Source of the DNA: a virus
IMG/VR virus record: IMGVR_UViG_3300013233_000118
Location: 1-39,216 of that record
Reading direction: 5' to 3' (one strand)
Length of the DNA stretch: 39,216 nt
Shown: positions 13,916 to 20,653 of the stretch, one piece after another
How positions within the stretch are numbered: the stretch's first letter is position 1
Layout of the letters: every line of letters starts with the position of its first letter
Translations under genes and position numbers: made by a program
Notes under the pieces: generated by a model
The model's database searches: none
Told to the model about the DNA's origin: nothing
The model's input: only the letters and a program-made list of their open reading frames with translations

Positions 13916-15163
13916 TCACACCTCCAACATTGGTATCGTTGCACCAAACGGCGCCGTTCGTCGTTTGTCCGTACTCATCCACAGCACCGGATAGTCCGGC
14001 TCTTCACCGAAGTCGCGTGACCACAGGTCGGTGAAGTAGATGAGCGCGGCTGGCTGTATGCCCTCCCCCTCTACCCACTTCATCACGGGGCTGAACCGTG
14101 TGCCGCCCCCGCCGTTCGGGTGCAGCGTCACTTGCTCGCCAGCCTCGAATGTGTCTACGTGCTGCACCTTCGTGTCACAGTACACCACGTGGACCTGCTC
14201 CGGCGACACCGCGTCGATAGCCGCGTTGATCTCGGCTGCGTATGCGCCAAGTTCCTTGCTCGACACCGACCCCGATGTATCAACACCGATCACTATCGGT
14301 GGCATCTGCTCAGAACGTAGTGACGGCATGAACAGGCCACGTGGCAGGTACCTTGTGGACGGTCGGTACCATGTGTAGTCCGCCTTCGCGGTCTGCTGCA
14401 TGAACTGCTGGAGTTCTGCCCGCCAGTTCACCCGCGTCTCTACCACCTGCTCAACTACTCTCGCCAAGCTTCCACTCAGTGTACCTGCCGAGCGTGCCGC
14501 ATTGGCCGCCTCTGCCATTGCTCCGCGCCACTCAGCCTCTGTGCCGTTAGACTCTAACGCGTCTCTCAGCGAATCAGCATCGCTGCCGCCCGTATCGTCA
14601 CTATTATCACCAGTACGACTACCGCTCCCGCCGTTACCGTCGCCAGTGCCACTAGCATCGCCTCCGCCTCCTCCCTCGTCGCTCTCCACCGGTTCTCCGC
14701 ACTCTCCTGCGGACGCTTGCGCCTGCTGCTGTTGTTGTTGTTTTTCATCCTCGCTTTCCTCCTGTAGTATTGCGTATATGCGCTCTGCCGCCATGTCATT
14801 GTACTTTGTGTCGTGCAGCCACCCGTCTAGTGCGGGCAATCCTTCGCTTGCAAGTATCCCGTTGATCGCGTAGTCCGCCGCTACGTTGAACAGTTCGTGA
14901 TCGCGACCGTCCAATCTCCACGGGTGGCCTAACGCCGGGTGCATCGTCTCATGTGCAATGAGTGTGATTACCTGCTCTTGAGGCAGCGACAGAATGAAGT
15001 CCGGGTTATACCTCATCTCCACATTGTTCACGCACGCCGTCGGTATAGAACAGTCCTCCCGAACTTTCAACCGGAGTACCAGACTGGCGAAGAACACCAG
15101 TCGCTTATCCAGAGTGAGTTGTACTCTTGCCCGCTGTATACGTTTATACGCTTCTTCGTTCAT
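13916..15163 (-). CDS. Metallopeptidase-like/VWA domain protein (DUF2201/CoxE-like)
   Basis: A 415-residue two-part protein. The N-terminal half has HETMHPALGH (residues about 71-80), a zinc-binding HExxH motif of the putative metallopeptidase domain. A low-complexity Gln/Ser/Gly/Asp linker covers about 140-195. The C-terminal half is a von Willebrand A domain with the metal-binding signature GVDTSGSVSS (about 293-302). Such proteins pair with MoxR AAA+ ATPases as metal-dependent chaperones, and homologous pairs occur in N4-like phages. It lies 3 bases after the MoxR gene. The linker region carries a GTTAGACTCTAAC element (Leu-Glu-Ser-Asn). Confidence 0.88.
   Translation of the reverse strand: MNEEAYKRIQRARVQLTLDKRLVFFASLVLRLKVREDCSIPTACVNNVEMRYNPDFILSLPQEQVITLIAHETMHPALGHPWRLDGRDHELFNVAADYAINGILASEGLPALDGWLHDTKYNDMAAERIYAILQEESEDEKQQQQQQAQASAGECGEPVESDEGGGGGDASGTGDGNGGSGSRTGDNSDDTGGSDADSLRDALESNGTEAEWRGAMAEAANAARSAGTLSGSLARVVEQVVETRVNWRAELQQFMQQTAKADYTWYRPSTRYLPRGLFMPSLRSEQMPPIVIGVDTSGSVSSKELGAYAAEINAAIDAVSPEQVHVVYCDTKVQHVDTFEAGEQVTLHPNGGGGTRFSPVMKWVEGEGIQPAALIYFTDLWSRDFGEEPDYPVLWMSTDKRRTAPFGATIPMLEV
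14546..14558. repeat. 13-bp palindrome element, site 3 (perfect arms, C centre)
   Basis: GTTAGACTCTAAC lies inside the VWA gene just after its low-complexity linker, reading Leu-Glu-Ser-Asn. Confidence 0.85.
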
Positions 15164-15166
15164 GCC

Positions 15167-16192
15167 TCACCTCCCACTTATCAGCTTGCCGAGGTCGGTG
15201 CGCAGGAATTCAATGAACACCTTAGCCTTGACCACGTTCTTGTTTGCGCGAACGATGTCTCGCACCAACAGTACCCCGAACTCTTCGGGCAACCGCTTGG
15301 CGTACTCAAACGCCGCGTTCAGTCCTTTCGTACCTGTTGTCGGTGTGTTCTCCGCCACCATAGCAGCCACTGCATACAGCGATGACACGCCTAGCGGCAC
15401 AACCGCGTTGGCTGGGTCTTCTGCAATCGACTCATATGACGGGAGTTCTCCGTACACGTTCAAGAAGCCGATGAACTCTGCCGCTGCCCCATCGCCAACC
15501 GCGCCTGCTATGGCCGCGGTAAGTGCGGCACCGGTAAGTGCGGTGTCGGTGAGCCGGGACGCTGCTGCCCATGTTCGGGGGCATGGGCTGTTGGTAATAT
15601 CAGCAGACGGCTCGAAGCGGTGGAACACTTCTGGCTTCCAGTTTATGAAAGCCCTGATCTCCGGTCGAATCCCGTTCTGCGCAGCCCAGTCCATCCATGC
15701 GTCGCGGTCTGGCTGCAAGTGGATGATTGTGGCGAACCTCGACTTCACTGGCTCAAGTACGCCTGATACACCTGCTCGGTCTTGTCGGCGATTGGTCGCT
15801 GCTACGAACCGCACGCAGTCCGGCACGTCGTGCCCGTTAATTCGTCGGGCGAGAATAGGCTGCATGTAGCTGGCCTGTACGGCTGGCGCGGCCTGCCCGA
15901 TGTCGTCGATGAACACCACCAATGGCTCCGTTGCGTTGACGATTCGGTGCACATTGCCAAACGGTACGAATGTGGCGCAGTCCGCGCCTTCCTTTATCCA
16001 CGGTAGTCCCTTCATGTCCGTAGGGTCAGACAATACCGGATGCTCTACCAGTAGGTCGTATCCTAATTCGTCGCAGGCTTGTGTGACGATGTCCGTCTTG
16101 CCAACGCCCGGCGCACCGACCAACATGAAAGGCTCGCCTATGTGTAACATCGCCGTGGCGATTTCAATTGCTGTTTTAATGTTTACTTCCAT
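15167..16192 (-). CDS. MoxR-type AAA+ ATPase
   Basis: A 341-residue protein with GAPGVGKTD (about 26-34, Walker A), VVFIDDIGQ (about 92-100, Walker B) and VRFVAATNRR (about 126-135, sensor 1). The arrangement and length fit the MoxR branch of AAA+ proteins, chaperone-like ATPases that activate or insert metals into partner proteins bearing VWA domains. Here the partner is encoded immediately downstream. Its role in phage growth is not established. A strong AAGGAG ribosome site precedes the ATG. Confidence 0.9.
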   Translation of the reverse strand: MEVNIKTAIEIATAMLHIGEPFMLVGAPGVGKTDIVTQACDELGYDLLVEHPVLSDPTDMKGLPWIKEGADCATFVPFGNVHRIVNATEPLVVFIDDIGQAAPAVQASYMQPILARRINGHDVPDCVRFVAATNRRQDRAGVSGVLEPVKSRFATIIHLQPDRDAWMDWAAQNGIRPEIRAFINWKPEVFHRFEPSADITNSPCPRTWAAASRLTDTALTGAALTAAIAGAVGDGAAAEFIGFLNVYGELPSYESIAEDPANAVVPLGVSSLYAVAAMVAENTPTTGTKGLNAAFEYAKRLPEEFGVLLVRDIVRANKNVVKAKVFIEFLRTDLGKLISGR

Positions 16193-16208
16193 CTCTCTCT
16201 CTCCTTGT

Positions 16209-16604
16209 TTACTTGTTAGATTCTAACATTTGTGCGAGTGGAACCTGCACTCGCCACTCGAAGCCCCACTGCGGCGTACTTGCGCTGTGCCACAGCATCA
16301 CCCACTGGTCGGGGTCTACTTCCACCTCATTAAAGTACACACCGAAATCACGCTGGCTAAATCCCCAGCTTGGGTTGAAATACTCCGCAACAGCGTTGAC
16401 CCGCCCACGTGTGGTCCGTGTGTTCCACCCCGCCAGCCGCACCTGTACGTCGGTCGAATGAATGCTTCGCTCTGCTATTAAGTTGCCGTGCAGCCGTAGC
16501 TGTACTAGCACGCCGTCACGCTGCACCTTTGTGTTGCCCCTGCTGAACTTGTCGCCGCGCATAAATGCCTCGGCAGCGTCCTGTGATATTTTTCTGAATG
16601 ACAT
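16209..16604 (-). CDS. Hypothetical early protein
   Basis: A 131-residue protein, probably beta-rich (QRDGVLVQLRLHGNLIAERS, WVMLWHSASTPQWGFEWRVQ) and with no recognised family. AAGGAG lies 6 bases before the ATG. A promoter-like element sits just upstream at 16634-16662. Its final residues before the stop are Met-Leu-Glu-Ser-Asn-Lys, encoded by a perfect 13-bp palindrome (16215-16227). The coupling with the MoxR gene (16-base gap) suggests it could belong to the same functional unit. Confidence 0.65.
   Translation of the reverse strand: MSFRKISQDAAEAFMRGDKFSRGNTKVQRDGVLVQLRLHGNLIAERSIHSTDVQVRLAGWNTRTTRGRVNAVAEYFNPSWGFSQRDFGVYFNEVEVDPDQWVMLWHSASTPQWGFEWRVQVPLAQMLESNK
16215..16227. repeat. 13-bp palindrome element, site 4 (perfect)
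   Basis: GTTAGATTCTAAC lies at the very end of the 131-residue gene, reading Leu-Glu-Ser-Asn just before Lys and stop. Confidence 0.85.
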
Positions 16605-16633
16605 CTCTCTCCTTTTGTTGTTCCGATATGTGT

Positions 16634-16662
16634 ATGCTAATGCATAGCTGTTAGTTTGTCAA
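16634..16662 (-). promoter_or_regulatory. Possible second leftward sigma-70 promoter
   Basis: Leftward strand: TTGACA (16657-16662), 17-base spacer, TAGCAT (16634-16639). The -35 lies in the same CTGTTGACAA block as the main promoter at 17151-17179, and the -10 is 4 of 6. It would feed the 131-residue gene, MoxR and VWA genes. The -35 overlaps the end of the 48-residue gene. Confidence 0.45.
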
Positions 16663-16797
16663 CAGTCGCTTGATAACATGCCGTGCAGCACGGATAGTCA
16701 CCGCTCGCTGCACCACTTGTCCGTCGTGCTCGATCTCATACAGGTGCTTAGCCACTTGCCGGATAAGCCACCCTTGCTGAAAGTGTTGTGTTATCAT
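16651..16797 (-). CDS. 48-residue small early protein
   Basis: The protein begins MITQHFQQGWLIRQVAKHLY and continues with a charged helix and a basic C-terminus (AARHVIKRLLTN). It has no cysteine pairs. The start overlaps the stop of the 60-residue gene by one base (TAATG). It is one of three consecutive micro-genes at the start of the leftward operon, and its end overlaps a promoter -35 element. The compact coupling supports translation. No function is recognised. Confidence 0.6.
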   Translation of the reverse strand: MITQHFQQGWLIRQVAKHLYEIEHDGQVVQRAVTIRAARHVIKRLLTN

Positions 16798-16979
16798 TAC
16801 TCCACCCCCCGTACGCGCTGCGCCATGTCGTCCGCTTCACGCACCAGTTCAAGGAACTTGCTTGTGTCCATCTCGCCTGCAAGATACCGTCGCCCTTCCA
16901 GTGCCAAGTGTTCTGCGATGCTCTGCGCGGCAGCGTCCTTCACCGCTTCGTGAAACGCCTCTGCTGTGTACTCATCCAT
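16797..16979 (-). CDS. 60-residue small early protein
   Basis: An acidic, helical protein (MDEYTAEAFHEAVKDAAAQS, MDTSKFLELVREADDMAQRV) without a recognised domain. It overlaps the preceding gene by 8 bases and the next by one. Early, small and acidic proteins in this position are often host-takeover factors, but nothing in the sequence proves it. Confidence 0.6.
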   Translation of the reverse strand: MDEYTAEAFHEAVKDAAAQSIAEHLALEGRRYLAGEMDTSKFLELVREADDMAQRVRGVE

Positions 16980-17091
16980 CGTAGTCCTCCTGCGCCCATT
17001 CGGCGTTATCTGCCAAGCATGGCTCTTGGTGCTCGCTGCATGCAGCCTCCCAAGCGCCGTGTTCGAGTTCTAGTCGTTCGTCAATGTCCAT
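16972..17091 (-). CDS. 39-residue acidic micro-protein, first gene of the early operon
   Basis: The protein begins MDIDERLELEHGAWEAACSE and ends EWAQEDYDG, and is strongly acidic. GGGAGA lies 6-7 bases before the ATG. It overlaps the next start by 8 bases. It is the first ORF after the strong leftward promoter, and a perfect 13-bp palindrome (17103-17115) sits just before its ribosome site. Such first-position acidic micro-proteins can be host-polymerase or host-nuclease inhibitors in other phages; that is inference only here. Confidence 0.55.
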   Translation of the reverse strand: MDIDERLELEHGAWEAACSEHQEPCLADNAEWAQEDYDG

Positions 17092-17102
17092 CTCTGTCTC
17101 CC

Positions 17103-17115
17103 GTTAGATTCTAAC
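17103..17115. repeat. 13-bp palindrome element, site 5 (perfect, early leader)
   Basis: GTTAGATTCTAAC is non-coding. It lies between the predicted start of the early leftward transcript and the ribosome site of the first micro-gene. Confidence 0.9.
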
Positions 17116-17150
17116 TTCTTGTTCGTGAGGCTATCTCCGCCCCATGACGT

Positions 17151-17179
17151 ATTCTAGCCTATTACTATCTGCTTGTCAA
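17151..17179 (-). promoter_or_regulatory. Leftward sigma-70 promoter of the early operon
   Basis: Leftward strand: TTGACA (17174-17179) perfect, 17-base spacer, TAGAAT (17151-17156) 5 of 6. The predicted start is about 17144, upstream of the first early micro-gene. A GTTAGANTCTAAC palindrome lies about 30-40 bases downstream in the leader. This is the best promoter seen in the window. Confidence 0.8.
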
Positions 17180-17233
17180 CAGCTACCTGCTAATGCTTGA
17201 CCTGCTGGCTGCTAGCTGTCACGTTCGCAGATG

Positions 17234-17280
17234 CGGCACACCCTCGGTGGGGGTTTATCCCCCCACCTTTCTCGGTGCCG
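17234..17280. other. Nested inverted repeat in the divergent region before the PrimPol gene
   Basis: A perfect inner stem GGTGGGGG/CCCCCACC (17246-17253 and 17260-17267) has a short TTTATCC loop. Outer arms CGGCAC (17234-17239) and GTGCCG (17275-17280) extend it, separated by internal loops. It lies between the leftward promoter and the rightward PrimPol gene. It could be an RNA leader structure, an attenuator (TTTCT follows) or a DNA structure used in replication. Confidence 0.5.
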
Positions 17281-17309
17281 TATGTTCAGGGGTGTCGCAA
17301 CGCCTGTTC

Positions 17310-17315
17310 GATAAT
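17310..17315 (+). promoter_or_regulatory. Weak candidate -10 element for the PrimPol gene
   Basis: GATAAT (5 of 6) lies 42 bases before the ATG at 17357. No good -35 box is visible at the right spacing, so an activator or a different start would be required. The PrimPol gene has GGGAG 9 bases before its ATG. Confidence 0.25.
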
Positions 17316-17356
17316 GAAAATTTAGCCGATTAAGTTCGGACAGGGAGAATCCGCTT

Positions 17357-19675
17357 ATGAATAACGCTTTAACCAAATCAGATATTGCCGACTGGGCAGC
17401 GGTAGCCAAACAGTCCATCCGAATAGCCGATGCACTGGGTGGTATAGCCATCCCGGTTCACACGGTTGTTAACGGACGCTGCTCATGTGGCAGCACGCAC
17501 ACAAAATCACCCAAGAGCCGAGGCAAGCACCCCGTCAGCCCAAGCTGGCAGAACAGTACCGAACTATGCGCGCTCGACCACCAGCGGATACTGGCCGGGG
17601 AGTTCAACGTCGGGTGCAGCGTTGGTGAGCGCGCGGTGCTGCTCGACTTCGATGGCGCGGAGGGTGTGGCCAAGTTGGACGAGTGGACAGAGCGCGGCCT
17701 GCCGCTGAGCGTACGTTGTACCACTGGGTCGGGTGGGCGACACGCCTACTTCACCCTCGCTGCATGCTGGCATGGCGTATTCCGCAATAGTGCCAGCAAA
17801 ATCGCGCCCGGCGTGGACGTTCGCGCCGTTGGCGGTCAGGCCGTCATGCCGCCGAGCCGCCACTATAGTGGGGGTGAATACACGTGGGACGACCCACATG
17901 CTGAGCCGGTCGAACTACCTGAGTGGTTCGTGCAGGAATTCATGGTCAAGTCACAAAAGCTGCATGTAGACGAGGTAGACACAACCGAGGGCATTAAGAT
18001 TAAGTACAGCGTCAACGCACCAGAGGACGTACTCCGTGTGACCCGTAAGATCGACCAGTGGGAAGTCACCAACTCCGAGTCCACCTGCCTACAGATCGGG
18101 TATTACTGCCGCGACCACGGGATCAGCGAAGACATGGCCGTTGGCATCGTGCTCGGCTCTGTTTGGAACGAAAAGTGCGACCCGCCTTGGGATGAGCCGG
18201 AGCTAAAGGCCAAACTACACAACGCATATAAGTATAGTAGCGGCAAGATGGGCGTTCGCAGCGTAACCGCCATGTACGAGGGCGGCGACAGCCTGCTGCC
18301 TGAGACACACAACCACCGCGTACTGCGCCAACGGTGCGGTGTATTGCGCGGCGAGTGGCTCGCCGATGTCAACAGCGCGTACTCCACATTGTTTGAGGGC
18401 AGCACCTTGTGGGTGGTGAGCTACGTCAACGGGGCGTTGCGGCGTATGCGCCCGGCAGACTGGCGGCTGAGTATGGCCGGTGTGCTGGTAGAGGGCGAGG
18501 GTAAGAATGGTGCTGCGGGTGCGCTGGGCGACGTGTGGTTCAAGCACCCACATACAGAGTGGTGCGCCGTTGGTATGTACCCACGTGTGAAGGACTGTCC
18601 ACCGAATGTGCTGAACACTTGGTGTGGTCTGCCCAAGAGCAAAGGCAAGGCAGTGGGCGGCGTGGCAGTTGGGTGCGAGAAGTTCAAATGGCACGTTCGG
18701 GAGAATATGTGCGCTGGCAACGCCGGGCAGTACGCGTGGATTATGAACTGGCTGGCGCACATGGTGCAGCGACCATGGGAGAAGCCCGGCACAGCCATCG
18801 TTCTGCGCAGTGAAAAGGAAGGTACCGGTAAGGGGCTGTTCGGCGAGTACATACGTCGTTTGGTAGGTGACGCACTTAGCTTCAAGACCAGCAATCCACA
18901 GGATATAGTCGGCACATTCAACGCGGGTATGGACGATAAGCTACTGGTGGTTGGCGATGAGATACTGTTCAAGGGAAACAAGCCCGCCACCGATGCTATC
19001 AAGAGCCTTATCACCGAACCAACCGTGAGCATTCGACGTATGCGCACTGACGCACAGGTTCGGCCAAGTTATGTGCGCGTGGTGCTAATCAGCAACCACG
19101 ATGCTGTTATGGACATTCGCAGGGGCGACGCTCGACGTATCACCGTTGTGGACATGGACTCCGCCAAGAGTTCAGCGGACTGGCTGGACGACGTTTGGGA
19201 CGAAATGTACAACGGCGGGGCTGATGCACTTCGTGAAGAGCTCTTGGCGTGGGACGTTGACTCGAAGCTTGTGCGCAGACCACACAAGGGCGCAGGGCTG
19301 GACAAGATGCGCACCGCGTCACTTGATCGTAACAGCGTAGAGGGTTGGCTGACTGACCAGTTGCTGGATGGGGGCGCATTAGATGGTGAGGCGTGTGAAG
19401 GTGAGGGCGTGGGTGTTACGTTCTACGGTGATGATGTTCTACTGTGCCGGTCAGGGGCATGCGTGGTTGGTCGGACACTGTACAGAATGTACGCCGATGA
19501 GACACGCGACCAGTACACCACGCAGCGTCAATTTATCCTCCGTGTGGTGCAGGTGCTTGGCGGGGAAACCAAGCCAGTGAAAGTCGGCGGGAAACTCATC
19601 CGAGCCATCGATTTTGGCGGTGTCGAGAGGGGCAGAAAAATGGCCGAGAAAATGCTCGGAAAAGGGCTGTTTTAA
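17357..19675 (+). CDS. PrimPol-helicase: bifunctional primase-polymerase with SF3-like helicase
   Basis: A 772-residue replication protein. The N-terminal PrimPol (archaeo-eukaryotic primase-like) domain shows LLDFDG (about 95-100, metal-binding Asp-x-Asp), SGGRHAYF (about 125-132, catalytic His) and GVDVRAVGGQAVMPPS (about 152-167). The C-terminal domain (about 450-620) has SEKEGTGKG (Walker A, about 485-493), LLVVGDE (Walker B, about 529-535) and VVLISNHD (sensor-like, about 575-582), typical of superfamily 3/DUF5906-type helicases. It should prime and unwind DNA for the family A polymerase. It is the only long gene transcribed rightward at this point. An array of repeated TGTAACC-core sites follows it, possibly its origin. 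Confidence 0.93.
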   Translation: MNNALTKSDIADWAAVAKQSIRIADALGGIAIPVHTVVNGRCSCGSTHTKSPKSRGKHPVSPSWQNSTELCALDHQRILAGEFNVGCSVGERAVLLDFDGAEGVAKLDEWTERGLPLSVRCTTGSGGRHAYFTLAACWHGVFRNSASKIAPGVDVRAVGGQAVMPPSRHYSGGEYTWDDPHAEPVELPEWFVQEFMVKSQKLHVDEVDTTEGIKIKYSVNAPEDVLRVTRKIDQWEVTNSESTCLQIGYYCRDHGISEDMAVGIVLGSVWNEKCDPPWDEPELKAKLHNAYKYSSGKMGVRSVTAMYEGGDSLLPETHNHRVLRQRCGVLRGEWLADVNSAYSTLFEGSTLWVVSYVNGALRRMRPADWRLSMAGVLVEGEGKNGAAGALGDVWFKHPHTEWCAVGMYPRVKDCPPNVLNTWCGLPKSKGKAVGGVAVGCEKFKWHVRENMCAGNAGQYAWIMNWLAHMVQRPWEKPGTAIVLRSEKEGTGKGLFGEYIRRLVGDALSFKTSNPQDIVGTFNAGMDDKLLVVGDEILFKGNKPATDAIKSLITEPTVSIRRMRTDAQVRPSYVRVVLISNHDAVMDIRRGDARRITVVDMDSAKSSADWLDDVWDEMYNGGADALREELLAWDVDSKLVRRPHKGAGLDKMRTASLDRNSVEGWLTDQLLDGGALDGEACEGEGVGVTFYGDDVLLCRSGACVVGRTLYRMYADETRDQYTTQRQFILRVVQVLGGETKPVKVGGKLIRAIDFGGVERGRKMAEKMLGKGLF

Positions 19676-20075
19676 TGACGGGAAAGAGGTTACAAAACGG
19701 TTACACTTCTTTTTTAAAAAGAAATGTAACCTTTAGTGCACAGATACTGCGCTGTTGGTAAGAGAACATATATACACAATACATGCTAACTGGAGGCTAG
19801 CGGGGTGTTCGAGGGATGCTAAAAAGAAGTGTAACTTTGGGAAGTGTAACCACGATGTGTATACCGGATGTGTAACCATGCTGATGCGTTGGTACCATTG
19901 GTGTGGGGGTCTGAATTTATGCCTCTGGTTATACTAGTTACACTTCTTTTATCTTCAAGCAAATCCAAAAAACAGGGTATATGGTGTTTCTGTATAAACT
20001 AAAGTTGAAAAGAAGTGTAACCTGTGCCTCACCACCCAATTGGGTGGTTTTGAAGCGAAGAAAAAAGGAGTGAAA
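19676..20075. other. 400-bp AT-rich gene-free region with repeat array (candidate origin)
   Basis: No convincing gene lies here; a 60-codon ORF at 19755-19937 is built from the repeats and is rejected. The region carries eight TGTAAC[C/T] cores, seven of them inside longer AAAAGAAGTGTAACC-like units, in both orientations. It separates the PrimPol-helicase gene from the small terminase gene. Confidence 0.7.
19688..20022. repeat. Iteron-like array of AAAAGAAGTGTAACC elements
   Basis: Cores (TGTAAC[C/T]) are at 19688-19694 (-), 19699-19705 (-), 19725-19731 (+), 19830-19836 (+), 19845-19851 (+), 19871-19877 (+), 19936-19942 (-) and 20016-20022 (+). Five carry the A-rich AAAAGAA flank in full. 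Two face each other to form a 33-bp near-perfect palindrome at 19699-19731 (16-base arms, one mismatch). Location and pattern fit replication iterons or operators. Confidence 0.85.
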
Positions 20076-20510
20076 ATGATCGATATTATTTGTGAATTAG
20101 TGGCGGAAGGAAAGTCGTTTGACGAGATAGCAAGAATGGACAAAATGATGCCGAAAAGAGAGATAATGAGATTGCTGAGAAGTGACAAAAGTTTTCAGGT
20201 GAAATTGTTTGCCGCGATGCAAACAATGCAGCTTGATAATTTCTCTCAGTTGATCGGAATAGCAGACGGCTCGACAAGGGAAGATGTTCAGGTGGCGAAG
20301 CTTCAGATTGAGACCCGCAAGTGGTGCATGGAAAGAGTGGCAAAAGAATTGTTTAGCCCGAAAGTGTTAGAATCTAACGAATCGAAAAGCACTGCACTCG
20401 AAGATGAAAAGTTGTTCGCTGAATTAAACGAAAGAATGGCAAAACGCCGCAAGCTTGCAAACGTGGTTGAGCTGTTACCTGCGGATACACCACACAAAGC
20501 CACAGGATAG
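20076..20510 (+). CDS. Probable small terminase subunit
   Basis: A 144-residue helical protein. Residues 1-35 (IICELVAEGKSFDEIARMDK) form an HTH-like DNA-binding region. The central helices (DNFSQLIGIADGSTREDVQV, AKLQIETRKWCMERVAKELF) match Sf6-type small terminases, which recognise the packaging site and form a ring. AAGGAG lies 7 bases before the ATG at 20076; an earlier in-frame ATG at 20040 lacks a good site. The large terminase gene is 1.3 kb downstream, separated by a leftward gene, which is unusual but not rare. It encodes Leu-Glu-Ser-Asn from a perfect palindrome at 20366-20378. Confidence 0.75.
   Translation: MIDIICELVAEGKSFDEIARMDKMMPKREIMRLLRSDKSFQVKLFAAMQTMQLDNFSQLIGIADGSTREDVQVAKLQIETRKWCMERVAKELFSPKVLESNESKSTALEDEKLFAELNERMAKRRKLANVVELLPADTPHKATG
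20366..20378. repeat. 13-bp palindrome element, site 6 (perfect)
   Basis: GTTAGAATCTAAC lies inside the small terminase gene, reading Leu-Glu-Ser-Asn on the rightward strand. Confidence 0.85.
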
Positions 20511-20565
20511 CCGCTGTGACGTTTTTATGCGTGCATATAGGCAAGGGTAGCGTGAGCAAACAAAA

Positions 20566-20596
20566 AGCCCTCAGCGGCGAAGCTACGGGCTAGGGC
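20566..20596 (-). terminator. Distal leftward terminator of the tandem pair
   Basis: An imperfect hairpin (GCCC...GGGC with inner AGC/GCT) is followed on the leftward strand by TTTTTGTTTG. It shares the flank CAAACAAAAAGCCC with the neighbouring terminator, so the pair arose by duplication or convergent use of the same tail. Confidence 0.55.
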
Positions 20597-20632
20597 AAAC
20601 AAAAAGCCCCTGCCGATTAGGGCAGGGGCTTT
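20593..20632 (-). terminator. Strong leftward intrinsic terminator
   Basis: A perfect 12-bp stem AAAGCCCCTGCC/GGCAGGGGCTTT with a 6-base loop is followed on the leftward strand by TTTTTGTTTG. It lies 22 bases after the stop of the 262-residue leftward gene. It may also weakly stop rightward transcripts (CTTTGA). Confidence 0.85.
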
Positions 20633-20653
20633 GAAGGCGTGACGCTTATGTGA

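Noticed and set aside
17212-17451. 79-residue leftward ORF covering the divergent region
   Set aside because: It runs through the inverted repeat and into the PrimPol start on the other strand, with no ribosome site.
19755-19937. 60-residue ORF in the repeat region
   Set aside because: It is built from the TGTAACC repeats (Lys-Lys-Lys-Cys-Asn type residues), has no ribosome site and lies in the AT-rich gap.
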